Assembly (NCBI RefSeq): GCF_000308815.1
Contig: NZ_BAFX01000122.1
Span: 1 to 41,934 of the forward strand
DNA from: Nocardia concava NBRC 100430
GTDB lineage: Bacteria > Actinomycetota > Actinomycetes > Mycobacteriales > Mycobacteriaceae
Direction: 5' to 3'
DNA length: 41,934 nt
The notes beneath the pieces are model-generated. The model searched no databases. It saw only the letters and a program-made list of their open reading frames with translations, and was not told where the DNA came from. Shown one piece after another: positions 32,240 to 39,473 of the stretch (position 1 is its first letter; each line of letters starts with the position of its first letter). Made by a program: the position numbers and the translations under genes.

Positions 32240-32277
32240 CGGCGATGGCCCACCCCTCATCAGGCAGGCCATCGCCG
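32240..32277 (-). terminator. Terminator of the transglycosylase-like gene
   Basis: An 11-bp perfect stem (CGGCGATGGCC) with a 16-base loop, followed on the minus strand by CTTTTCAT, 57 bases past the stop. It lies inside the 238-bp gap before the channel-like gene; the rest of that gap shows nothing coding. Confidence 0.75.
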
Positions 32278-32334
32278 TCATACATCAAGCGGCTTCGTCG
32301 GCGCTCGCGTTACTCGGTACGCAACCGAGAGTCC

Positions 32335-32964
32335 TCAGTACGCGCTCGAGACGTTGTCCATCGAGCCGTACCGGTGGGCCGCGTAGTTGCAGGCGGCCAC
32401 GATGTTGGCGACCGGATCCCAGATATCGGTCGAGGTGCCGTCCACGTGGTAGGCGTTGAAGGTCGGGTCGATCACCTGGAGCAGGCCCTTGGACGGGATG
32501 CCCATGGCCGCGTTCGAGTCGTACAGGTTGATCGCCTGCGGGTTGCCACTGGATTCGCGCAGGATGTTGCGCAGAATGCCGTCGTAGCTGCCCGGGATGC
32601 CCTTCTGGGACATGATGTCCAGCGCCTGCCGGATCCAGCCGTCGAGGTTGTTCTCGTAGACCGGGGCCGGAGCCGGCGCGGGCATAGGAGCCGGGGCCGG
32701 GGCCGCAGCGGCCGGAGCGGGAGCCGGGGCGGGCTGCTCGTTGGCCGGAGCGGCCTTCACACCCGGGACGGCAGGCGCGGCGGCGGCCAGGGTGGCCTGC
32801 AGCGAGACCGGCTTGACGTCGTCGCCGTTGGCGGAGCCGGCGGCGGTGATGATGGAGCCGAAGACCCCGAGGGCGAGGGCGGCGGCGCCGGCCGTACGCG
32901 CGGCGGCTACCACCTTGCTACGTCTAGCAGGGTCACTGAGAGCAGTCATAACATTCGTGGGCAT
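32335..32964 (-). CDS. Exported transglycosylase-like (SLT) protein
   Basis: A 209-residue exported protein, taking the ATG at 32964 as start; 32949 is an alternative and the ribosome-binding site is poor for both. Residues about 1-40 form a signal sequence (RRSK, then an Ala/Leu/Gly core ending near AAGSANG). A linker rich in Ala and Pro (about 60-105) spans the cell wall. The C-terminal domain of about 95 residues reads LDGWIRQALDIMSQKG, then NILRESSGNPQAINLYDSNA, MGIPSKGLLQVIDPTFNAYHV, and IVAACNYAAHRYG, the lytic-transglycosylase order with the catalytic Glu in RESSG. It should cleave peptidoglycan glycan strands. The long, motif-rich upstream region suggests tight control. Confidence 0.85.
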   Translation of the reverse strand: MPTNVMTALSDPARRSKVVAAARTAGAAALALGVFGSIITAAGSANGDDVKPVSLQATLAAAAPAVPGVKAAPANEQPAPAPAPAAAAPAPAPMPAPAPAPVYENNLDGWIRQALDIMSQKGIPGSYDGILRNILRESSGNPQAINLYDSNAAMGIPSKGLLQVIDPTFNAYHVDGTSTDIWDPVANIVAACNYAAHRYGSMDNVSSAY

Positions 32965-33085
32965 GGCGAATTTGGATTCCTGTTCGGTTTCGGGCTCGCG
33001 GGCCTGAAGAAGGCAGCGCATTACCACGCGGGCGTCTCACGACGCTCGCCTGCGCACTGCGGGCTGTTGTGGTTGCTGTTGTGAA

Positions 33086-33098
33086 ACCCGTTACGGGT
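33086..33098 (-). promoter_or_regulatory. Hairpin after the leader ORF (possible attenuator)
   Basis: On the minus strand ACCCG-TAA-CGGGT followed by TTTC begins at the stop codon of the candidate leader ORF. The stem is short (five pairs), so a terminator function is uncertain. Confidence 0.35.
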
Positions 33099-33205
33099 CA
33101 ATGGAATTGGCGTACTCCATGGAGAGCAGCGGAGACGTTCACGGCCTCCCGGCCGTCGAGCCTCATCACACCGAGGTGGTGTCTACGTTCCGCATATGTG
33201 TTCAC
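33098..33205 (-). CDS. Candidate 35-codon leader ORF upstream of the transglycosylase-like gene
   Basis: A GTG at 33205 lies two bases after AAGGAG (four after AAGG) and opens a 35-codon frame rich in Arg and His (AERRHHLGVMRLDGREAVNV). An ATG inside the other frame at 33195 would give only nine codons, ending in TGATG and thus overlapping the internal ATG of this frame. Third-position G/C is about 60 percent, lower than in neighbouring genes, so coding is not certain. The stop overlaps the 5' arm of a short hairpin. It could be a regulatory leader peptide. Confidence 0.3.
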   Translation of the reverse strand: MNTYAERRHHLGVMRLDGREAVNVSAALHGVRQFH

Positions 33206-33368
33206 ATCTCCTTGCGCCATCCAGACTTGTGGTCTGTTTCCGACAAGGTCACAGCTTGATTGCGCATTGTTAACACAGTCTGAACCAAAGATGAACGAAC
33301 GGTGAACTGACCCGTGTGGCAACTCCGGGACCTGCATTAATACAAGCGCTGACCTGGTCATTCAATTC

Positions 33369-33385
33369 GAAACACAAAGTGTTTC
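33369..33385. promoter_or_regulatory. Palindrome GAAACAC-AAA-GTGTTTC
   Basis: A perfect 7-bp dyad in the AT-richer part of the divergent region, about 200 bases upstream of the HD-GYP start. A regulator site is likely; its owner is unknown. Confidence 0.4.
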
Positions 33386-33579
33386 AGATCACAGAGAAAT
33401 TTAGCCCCAAGATCGCGATATACGTTTATTTGCCCGATTTCCGCACGATTCATCGGCGTTTCGCATTCCATAAGTAACGGTCCAGCAAATCACATTTGTT
33501 AACTCAAATCACATTCGTCACATTTGTCACGCGGAGTAAAGACCTGCGGTGTAACGAACCCCGGATTAGGGTGCTGACC

Positions 33580-35112
33580 ATGGCATCTATCCGGGTCACC
33601 GAGGTTTTGGCGGCCCTCTCGCTCACCACCGACCTGGCCACCGGAATGCCATTCGAGAAAGGCCTGGCGGTGTGCCTGGTGGCCGATTCGGTCGCCGCCC
33701 GCCTCGGCCTGGACGAGACCGACCGCCGGGTGGTCTTCCACGCCGCCCTGCTCGGCGCGGTGGGCTGCACCAGCCGGGCCTCGGAGAACGCCGACGCCTA
33801 CGTCGACGACATCGCCTTCCAGCGGGCCTTCCACACCCTCGACCCGGGCGATCCGGGCGTCTTCGCCGCCCAGCTGAACACCTTCGGGGATTGGGCGCCC
33901 GGCAGCCAGGTCGCGCTGGCCCGCCGCTATGCCACCGAATCGCCCGCGGGCGCGCCGTTCGCGGTCCGGTCGGTGTGCGAGGTCAGCCGGGCGCTGGGCC
34001 CGCGGCTGGGGCTGCCCGAGGCGGCCGTACGGGCACTCACCGAGGTCAAGGAGCGCTGGGACGGGCTGGGCGCCCCGGATCGGCTGTCCGGCGACCAGCT
34101 CTCGTTGCCGGGCCGGATCCTGCATCTGGCCGAGCAGGCCGTGCTCGCCTTCCGCGGCCGCGATCGCGGCGCCAGCCTGGCCGAGCTGCGCCGCCGCGCG
34201 GGCGGGCATCTGGATCCCGATCTGGTCGCGGTCTTCGCCTCGGATCCGGACGCCGTGTGGGGCGTGCTGGAACAACCCGATCTGCTGGCCGCCGTGGTGA
34301 GCGCGGAACCCGGGCTGCCCACCGTGATCCGGCCCGAGGACCGCGACCACCTGTGCCGGGCGCTGGCCGTCGTCGTCGACCTGAAAGGCCGCTACCTGCT
34401 TGGACATTCGGCGCACGTGGCCGAATTATCCGATGCGGCAGGCGAACTCGCCGGGCTGTCGGCGACCGACCGGGCGAACCTGCGCGCGGCCGCGCTATTA
34501 CACGATATCGGCCGCGCCGCGGTGTCCAGCTCGATCTGGGATCACCCGGGTCCGGTCGGCCCCGGCGACTGGGAACGCATTCGGCTGCACAGCTATTGGA
34601 CCGAGCGCGTACTGCGCCGCTGCCCCAGCCTCACCGATCTGGCCGAGGTCGCCGCGGGCCATCACGAACGACTCGACGGCACCGGATACCACCGCGGCGT
34701 CCGCGTGCACGACCTGTCCCCCGCCGCGCGACTGCTCGCCGCCGCGGACGTCTTCGCCGCCATGACCGAGGAGCGCCCGCACCGGCCCGCGCACAAGCCC
34801 AGCGAGGCCGCCGCCCAGCTGTCCGCCGAGGCCGCGGCGGGCCGCCTGGACCGCGACGCCTGCGCGGCCGTGGTGGAGGCCGCCGGACTGCGCCCGCCGC
34901 GCACCGAATACCCGTGCGGCCTCACCGAACGCGAGGTCGACGTCCTGCGCCTGGCCGCACGCGGCCTGTCCAACCGCCAGATCGCGGCGGAGCTCGTGGT
35001 CTCCGAACGCACCGTCGGCCACCACCTGGCCCACATCTACGACAAGTGCGGCTACCGCACCCGCGCCGGGGCGGCGGTCTTCGCCATGGAGAACGGCCTG
35101 CTGCCGGGTTAG
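33580..35112 (+). CDS. HD-GYP phosphodiesterase-like protein fused to a LuxR DNA-binding domain
   Basis: A 510-residue protein from the ATG at 33580 (AGGG eight bases upstream). The region about 260-435 is an HD-GYP domain: HDIGR at 308-312 and HHERLDGTGY at 361-370, with His residues (HSAHV, LHSYW) between as further metal ligands. The N-terminal half looks like a degenerate copy: FHAALLGAVGCTS at 53-65 and VKERWDGLGAPDRL at 156-169, where the metal-binding HH is replaced by VK. Residues 447-505 are a LuxR HTH (LTEREVDVLRLAARGLSNRQIAAELVVSERTVGHHLAHI in helices). Classical HD-GYP enzymes hydrolyse c-di-GMP. A direct fusion to DNA-binding suggests a transcription factor sensing or consuming a nucleotide or other ligand. 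It diverges from the transglycosylase-like gene. Confidence 0.88.
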   Translation: MASIRVTEVLAALSLTTDLATGMPFEKGLAVCLVADSVAARLGLDETDRRVVFHAALLGAVGCTSRASENADAYVDDIAFQRAFHTLDPGDPGVFAAQLNTFGDWAPGSQVALARRYATESPAGAPFAVRSVCEVSRALGPRLGLPEAAVRALTEVKERWDGLGAPDRLSGDQLSLPGRILHLAEQAVLAFRGRDRGASLAELRRRAGGHLDPDLVAVFASDPDAVWGVLEQPDLLAAVVSAEPGLPTVIRPEDRDHLCRALAVVVDLKGRYLLGHSAHVAELSDAAGELAGLSATDRANLRAAALLHDIGRAAVSSSIWDHPGPVGPGDWERIRLHSYWTERVLRRCPSLTDLAEVAAGHHERLDGTGYHRGVRVHDLSPAARLLAAADVFAAMTEERPHRPAHKPSEAAAQLSAEAAAGRLDRDACAAVVEAAGLRPPRTEYPCGLTEREVDVLRLAARGLSNRQIAAELVVSERTVGHHLAHIYDKCGYRTRAGAAVFAMENGLLPG

Positions 35113-35203
35113 CGGGATAGGTCGATCGACCGATGTGAGCGGGGTGCGCCCGGACCGAACATGGTCGCACCCACTTCGGTTGTAACCCCAGGGAGTATCT
35201 CCA

Positions 35204-35638
35204 ATGTCCCCTTCCGCCAACACCACTCACGCCGAGACTGTCGGCGCGCTCTACCGCGCCTTCGAGACCGGCGATATCCCCTTCATCCTCGATCAGCTCG
35301 CCGACGACGTGTCCTGGGACGCCGATTGGCCCGCCAATACCGCCCAGGCCGCCGGGGTTCCGCAGTTGCAGCCGCGGCGCGGACCCCGCGAGGTCGCCGA
35401 CTTCTTCACGCTGTTGTCGGAGTGGAAGTTCCAGGAATTCGCGGTGCGCGACGTGATCGGCTCCACCGGCCAGGTGGTGGCCGAGATCGACCTGGATGTG
35501 GTGCTGCCCAACGGCAGTCGCATCGTCGATCAGAACCTGCACCTGTGGAGCTTCGACGACGCGGGCCGGGTGACCCGGCTGCGGACCTACGGCGACACCG
35601 CCAAGCTGATCGCCGCGCACACGGGCGGTACCCCGTGA
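35204..35638 (+). CDS. SnoaL-like (NTF2 superfamily) protein
   Basis: A 144-residue single-domain protein with the NTF2/SnoaL fold pattern. It opens with helix AETVGALYRAFETGDIPFILDQLADDVSW, has the middle strand-turn segment DFFTLLSEWKFQEFAVRDVIGSTGQVVAEIDLDV, and ends in HLWSFDDAGRVTRLRTYGDTAKL. AGGGAG nine bases upstream supports the ATG at 35204. Members are polyketide cyclases, isomerases or ligand-binding proteins; no catalytic set can be named here. The DUF6529-like gene follows after 19 bp, so the two probably share a transcript. Confidence 0.85.
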   Translation: MSPSANTTHAETVGALYRAFETGDIPFILDQLADDVSWDADWPANTAQAAGVPQLQPRRGPREVADFFTLLSEWKFQEFAVRDVIGSTGQVVAEIDLDVVLPNGSRIVDQNLHLWSFDDAGRVTRLRTYGDTAKLIAAHTGGTP

Positions 35639-35657
35639 TGACCTGAACAGAGTCGAG

Positions 35658-36218
35658 ATGTCCTTGCTGACAGACGTTCTCACCGTCTCACGGCGCCATC
35701 TGATCGCGGTGCCGGTGCTGCTCACCGGCGCCGCGGTCGCGGTGGCGCTGGGCCTGGCGGGCACCCACTTCTGGCCCGGCACCCAGCCCCTGCCCACCTG
35801 GGGCTTCTCCGCGCCACAGATCTTCAAGGCCTATCTGAGCAGTGCGGTGCTGGTGTTGATCATCGGCCAATTGCTCACGGCCGTATGGATCTACCGCTTC
35901 CGGGCACCGCGACCGGTGCGCGTCTTCCACCGCCTGTCCGGCGCCCTGGCCTTCCTGCTCAGCCTGCCGGTGGCCTTCTACTGCCTCTACAGTTTCGGCT
36001 TCCAATTCGGCACCGGCGTGACACGGCGGGTCATGGCGCATTCGGTCGCGGGCATCGTCTTCTACGGGGCCTTCGCCTCGAAAATGCTTACGCTGCGATT
36101 GAAACGGGCGCCCGGCTGGCTGTTGCCGCTGCTCGGGTCCGCCGTGTTCACAAGCTTCGTGCTGGCGTGGACGCTGGCGGCGTTCTGGTGGTTTCGTACC
36201 GTCGGATTCGCGAGATGA
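35658..36218 (+). CDS. DUF6529-like five-helix membrane protein
   Basis: A 186-residue membrane protein with about five hydrophobic helices (LIAVPVLLTGAAVAVALGLAG, AYLSSAVLVLIIGQLLTAVWIY, LSGALAFLLSLPVAFYCLY, MAHSVAGIVFYGAFASKML, LLPLLGSAVFTSFVLAWTLAAF). His residues in VFHRLSG and RVMAHSVAG sit at helix ends like haem ligands in cytochrome b561-type bundles, which hints at a b-type cytochrome or ferric-reductase-like role. The link to DUF6529 is from memory. It follows the SnoaL-like gene by 19 bp. Its last 71 bases overlap the convergent AbrB-type gene. Confidence 0.75.
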   Translation: MSLLTDVLTVSRRHLIAVPVLLTGAAVAVALGLAGTHFWPGTQPLPTWGFSAPQIFKAYLSSAVLVLIIGQLLTAVWIYRFRAPRPVRVFHRLSGALAFLLSLPVAFYCLYSFGFQFGTGVTRRVMAHSVAGIVFYGAFASKMLTLRLKRAPGWLLPLLGSAVFTSFVLAWTLAAFWWFRTVGFAR

Positions 36219-37281
36219 GCAGCGGCAGCAGGGCCATCATGACCAGCAGGCGGATGGTTTGGACGCTGGTGATGAGGGGCAGGTTGGCGTTCATCTTGTC
36301 GGCGGTCGCCAGGACGGCGTTGATGCCGCCCGGGGTGGTGGCCAGGTACAGGTCCGACAGCTCCAGGTCCACCAGGTAGGCCAGCCCGAACGCGAGTGCG
36401 GCGACGATCGCGGACAGTCCCAGCATGGCGGCGGTCATGGCCGGGATCATGCGGGCCATCTCCTTCACCACCTCGCGGGTGAAGCGGGTGCCGACCTCGA
36501 ATCCGATGAGCACGAACAGCAGATCCTTGAACAGGTGCGTCGGCGCGTAGCCGTGGCTGACGCCGAGTGCGGTCACCACCGCGGCGAGCAGCATCGGCCC
36601 GAGCAGCGCGGCATTGGGCAGCCGCAGCCACCGGCCGACGCGAATTCCGATGAGGCACAGGACAATCGCGATCGACAGTCCGGCCAGCTGATCGCCGCGC
36701 CCGACGATCATCCAGTACGGCAGTGAGGGATCGGTGACCGAACCGCCGAGAGTGGCCGGGCCGTAGGCGATTCCCTCCTCCTTGTCGAGCAGGGCGGCGA
36801 CCGCGGGCGCGCTCACCGCGACCAGCGCCACCCGCAAGTACTGCATGAACGCGACCCGCCGCGGATCGGCGTCGAGCTCATCGGCCGCCGCGACCACCGC
36901 TGCGGCGCCGCCGGCCAGCATCCCCAGCGTCGCCGTCGGCAACTCGACCTTGGTGGCCCGCGCGAAAACCATTGCGATGCCGACACTCACGACCACCGTG
37001 GCCGCGGTGACCGCGAGCACCGGCAGCAGACTCCATCCGATCGAGGTCAGCAGCGACACCTGCAGATAGCTCCCCATCAGCACACCGAGCATGCCCTGCA
37101 CGCCCAGATTCACCTCACGCGGCAGCGGCGCGGGCAGCCGCCCGGCCAAGGCCAGGCCCGCGCCCACCACGATGGCGAGAATCATCTGCGGCGCGGGAAA
37201 TCCGATCCGATCCAGCACTGCCGCGCCCAGCAGCACGGCGGCCGACAGTGCGACCCAGGCGACCAGCTGTCTCGGCTTCAT
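36148..37281 (-). CDS. AbrB-type (COG3180) polytopic membrane protein
   Basis: A 377-residue membrane protein with ten or so hydrophobic segments in two repeats. The first contains VGAGLALAGRLPAPLPREVNLGVQGMLGVLMGSYLQVSLL, the second LLFVLIGFEVGTRFTREVVKEMARMIPAM and DLYLATTPGGINAVLATADKMNAN, the characteristic PGG motif of this family. Members were long annotated as ammonia monooxygenase or AbrB regulators, but they look like transporters with two related halves. It lies 73 bp after cbs on the same strand. The C-terminal tail (Arg/Thr/Pro) overlaps the DUF6529-like gene in antisense. Confidence 0.88.
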   Translation of the reverse strand: MKPRQLVAWVALSAAVLLGAAVLDRIGFPAPQMILAIVVGAGLALAGRLPAPLPREVNLGVQGMLGVLMGSYLQVSLLTSIGWSLLPVLAVTAATVVVSVGIAMVFARATKVELPTATLGMLAGGAAAVVAAADELDADPRRVAFMQYLRVALVAVSAPAVAALLDKEEGIAYGPATLGGSVTDPSLPYWMIVGRGDQLAGLSIAIVLCLIGIRVGRWLRLPNAALLGPMLLAAVVTALGVSHGYAPTHLFKDLLFVLIGFEVGTRFTREVVKEMARMIPAMTAAMLGLSAIVAALAFGLAYLVDLELSDLYLATTPGGINAVLATADKMNANLPLITSVQTIRLLVMMALLPLLISRIRRYETTRTPPASTPARSL

Positions 37282-37354
37282 ACGAGCCGATCATGCTCGA
37301 CCCTCGTGAACAGCCAGTAACAGCGCAGTTATCCGACCGGATCGCCGCTGTGAT

Positions 37355-38743
37355 CTACGCCAGCGAGCCCGTGCTCAAGTGGCCCAGCAGGTCGTGACGG
37401 GTGATGACGCCGACCGGCTTGCCGTCCTCGACGACCATGAGCGCGTCGGTGGATCCCAGCAACTTGGTGGCGGCCGAGACCGGCTCGCCCGCGCCGATGA
37501 GCGGGAAGGCCGGGCTCATGTGCTTGGAGACCGGATCGGTGAGCTTGGCGCGGCCCTCGAAGACGGCCGAGAGCAGATCGCGCTCGTTGACCGAACCGGC
37601 GACCTCGCCCGCCATCACCGGCGGCTCCGCGCCGACGACCGGCATCTGCGAGACGCCGTACTCGTGCAGGATCTCGATGGCGTCGCGCAGGGTCTCCTGC
37701 GGGTGGGTGTGCACCAGATCCGGCAGCTCACCGGACTTGCCGCGCAACACCTCTCCGACGTGGACCTCGTCGGTCTTGCCGTCCAGGCGCGAACGCAGGA
37801 AGCCGTAGGAGCTCATCCACTGGTCGTTGAAGATCTTCGACAGGTAGCCGCGACCGCCGTCGGGCAGCAGCACCACGACCACGGCGTCCGGATCGCGCTC
37901 GGCGACCTTGAGCGCGGCGACCACGGCCATACCGCAGGAGCCGCCGACCAGCAGGCCCTCCTCGCGGGCCAGGCGGCGGGTCATCTCGAAGGAGTCCGCG
38001 TCGGAGACGGCGATGATCTCGTCCGGGATGGCCGGGTCGTAGGCCGAGGGCCAGAAGTCCTCGCCGACACCCTCGACCAGGTACGGGCGGCCGGTGCCGC
38101 CGGAGTAGACCGAGCCCTCCGGATCCGCGCCGATGATCTTGACCTTGCCGCCGGAAACTTCCTTGAGGTAGCGGCCGGTGCCGGTGATGGTGCCGCCGGT
38201 GCCGACGCCCGCCACGAAGTGGGTGATCTTGCCCTCGGTGTCGCGCCAGATCTCGGGACCGGTGGTCTCGTAATGCGATTCGGGGCCGCCCGGGTTGGAG
38301 TACTGGTTCGGCTTCCACGCACCCGGGATCTCGCGCACCAGGCGGTCGGAGACGTTGTAGTAGCTGTCCGGATCCTCCGGCGCGACCGCGGTCGGGCAGA
38401 CCACGACCTCGGCGCCGTAGGCGCGCAGCACGTTCCGCTTGTCCTCGCTGACCTTGTCCGGGCAGACGAACACGCACTTGTAGCCGCGCTGCTGCGCGAC
38501 CAGGGCGAGGCCCACACCGGTATTGCCGGAGGTCGGTTCGACGATCGTGCCGCCGGGCTTCAGCAGCCCTTCCTGCTCTGCGGCGTCGATCATCTTGACG
38601 GCGATGCGGTCCTTCGAGCTGCCGCCCGGATTGAGGTACTCGACCTTCGCCGCCACCAGTCCCGAGTTCGGACCCACCACGGAGTTCAACCGAACGAGCG
38701 GGGTGTTTCCGATCAGATCGACGACATGGTTAGCGATGCGCAT
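37355..38743 (-). CDS. cbs: Cystathionine beta-synthase
   Basis: A 462-residue protein. The ATG at 38743 gives MRIANHVVDLIGNTPLVRLN, collinear with M. tuberculosis Cbs (Rv1077) as I recall it. The PLP lysine is Lys44 in GGSSKDRIAVK. PTSGNTGVGLALVAQ (about 71-85) and GVGTGGTITGTGRYL (about 182-196) are the cofactor- and phosphate-binding loops. The last 130 residues hold two CBS domains (VHTHPQETLRDAIEILHEYGVSQMPVV and the terminal GEPVSAATKLLGSTDALMVVEDGKPVGVITRHDLLG region). It joins serine or an activated serine with homocysteine to make cystathionine, the reverse transsulfuration step. It diverges from a small exported protein and is far from metB because of the insertion of other genes. 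Confidence 0.95.
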   Translation of the reverse strand: MRIANHVVDLIGNTPLVRLNSVVGPNSGLVAAKVEYLNPGGSSKDRIAVKMIDAAEQEGLLKPGGTIVEPTSGNTGVGLALVAQQRGYKCVFVCPDKVSEDKRNVLRAYGAEVVVCPTAVAPEDPDSYYNVSDRLVREIPGAWKPNQYSNPGGPESHYETTGPEIWRDTEGKITHFVAGVGTGGTITGTGRYLKEVSGGKVKIIGADPEGSVYSGGTGRPYLVEGVGEDFWPSAYDPAIPDEIIAVSDADSFEMTRRLAREEGLLVGGSCGMAVVAALKVAERDPDAVVVVLLPDGGRGYLSKIFNDQWMSSYGFLRSRLDGKTDEVHVGEVLRGKSGELPDLVHTHPQETLRDAIEILHEYGVSQMPVVGAEPPVMAGEVAGSVNERDLLSAVFEGRAKLTDPVSKHMSPAFPLIGAGEPVSAATKLLGSTDALMVVEDGKPVGVITRHDLLGHLSTGSLA

Positions 38744-38824
38744 ACCCCTCATCGTTGCAGAAAGGTGACACGCGCCCGCGCGCACGTCTGACATATCACG
38801 ATTGCCGGAAATTACCATCGGCCC

Positions 38825-39289
38825 ATGAGGATGCCGCCGAGCTTGCCCGCCGCCTCCCTACTACTCCCCCTCACCACCGCGACCATGATCGTCGCCGCCG
38901 CGCCCGCGCACGCCGCGACCGTCGAATTTCCGCAGGTCCCGAGCATGTACCACGATGCCGCGCTGTGTGGCGGCAATATTCGGTCCTGGGCCGACACCGA
39001 CCCGAAGTGGCCGGGGCGGGCCATCATCAACGTCCAGGCGCTACCGGTCGGCGGCTTCGATCCGGGCGAGTACAGCTTCGCCCCGATGTGCGAGAGCGTG
39101 GCCACCGTCGCCTGGCGGAACATGAACACCGGTGCCGCGGGCGAACTTCGAGTTCCGATCCTGGCGGGGTTCTACGGCAGCGAGCACTACGCGCTGTTCC
39201 AGGACACCGGGCCGGGCCACATCGTGGTCACCGTCTACACGGACATGCCGAACATCCCGGCGCAGAGCGCCTTCGACGTACCTGGCTGA
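38825..39289 (+). CDS. Small exported protein of unknown function
   Basis: A 154-residue secreted protein. The first 30 residues form a signal peptide (Arg near the start, Leu/Thr/Ala core, cleavage after AHA before ATVEFP). The mature domain is beta-rich with two cysteines (ALCGGNIRSW and APMCESVATV) likely in a disulfide, and ends in VVTVYTDMPNIPAQSAFDVPG. I recognise no family; it is unlike the GDSL lipase found next to fadA3 in M. tuberculosis. It diverges from cbs with an 81-bp gap. Confidence 0.75.
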   Translation: MRMPPSLPAASLLLPLTTATMIVAAAPAHAATVEFPQVPSMYHDAALCGGNIRSWADTDPKWPGRAIINVQALPVGGFDPGEYSFAPMCESVATVAWRNMNTGAAGELRVPILAGFYGSEHYALFQDTGPGHIVVTVYTDMPNIPAQSAFDVPG

Positions 39290-39317
39290 GTTGCCTCGCT
39301 TCTCTTTTCTGCCCAGT

Positions 39318-39350
39318 TCGTGCCCCGCTGCGGCACGCAGCGGGGCACGA
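39318..39350. terminator. Terminator after the small exported protein
   Basis: A perfect 15-bp stem (TCGTGCCCCGCTGCG) with a three-base loop, 28 bases past the stop of the exported-protein gene and 120 bases before the thiolase. Confidence 0.8.
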
Positions 39351-39473
39351 GAGCCGCGAGAGTGAGCGATATCCCACAGCTCATTGGTTGGGATTCCGGC
39401 ATACCGGATGTTCGTCACGCCACAGGCCCGTCGTAAATTCGAAGAGGATCACCCCAGCAAAAAAGGAGTCCTC

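Larger units (their letters stand above)
33028..33579. promoter_or_regulatory. Long divergent regulatory region with TCACA half-sites
   Basis: This stretch separates the transglycosylase-like gene from the HD-GYP/LuxR gene and is visibly less GC-rich than its neighbours. TCACA occurs on the plus strand at 33166, 33202, 33249, 33389, 33490, 33509 and 33518, with a TCACG at 33527; one TGTGA is at 33080. The last four fall in a 9-10 bp phased run just upstream of the HD-GYP start. GTCACA-TTT-GTCACG at 33517-33531 is the clearest pair. Direct GTCACA-type repeats resemble reported MtrA sites, as I remember them. Confidence 0.55.

Noticed and set aside
33080..33253. CRP/GlxR site TGTGA-N6-TCACA in the same region
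   Set aside because: The half-sites are present but never in the required inverted spacing.
33028..33330. c-di-AMP (ydaO) riboswitch upstream of the transglycosylase-like gene
   Set aside because: Such riboswitches precede many actinobacterial wall-hydrolase genes, but I could not find the conserved GGGGAA/GGTGAATC-type core on the minus strand.
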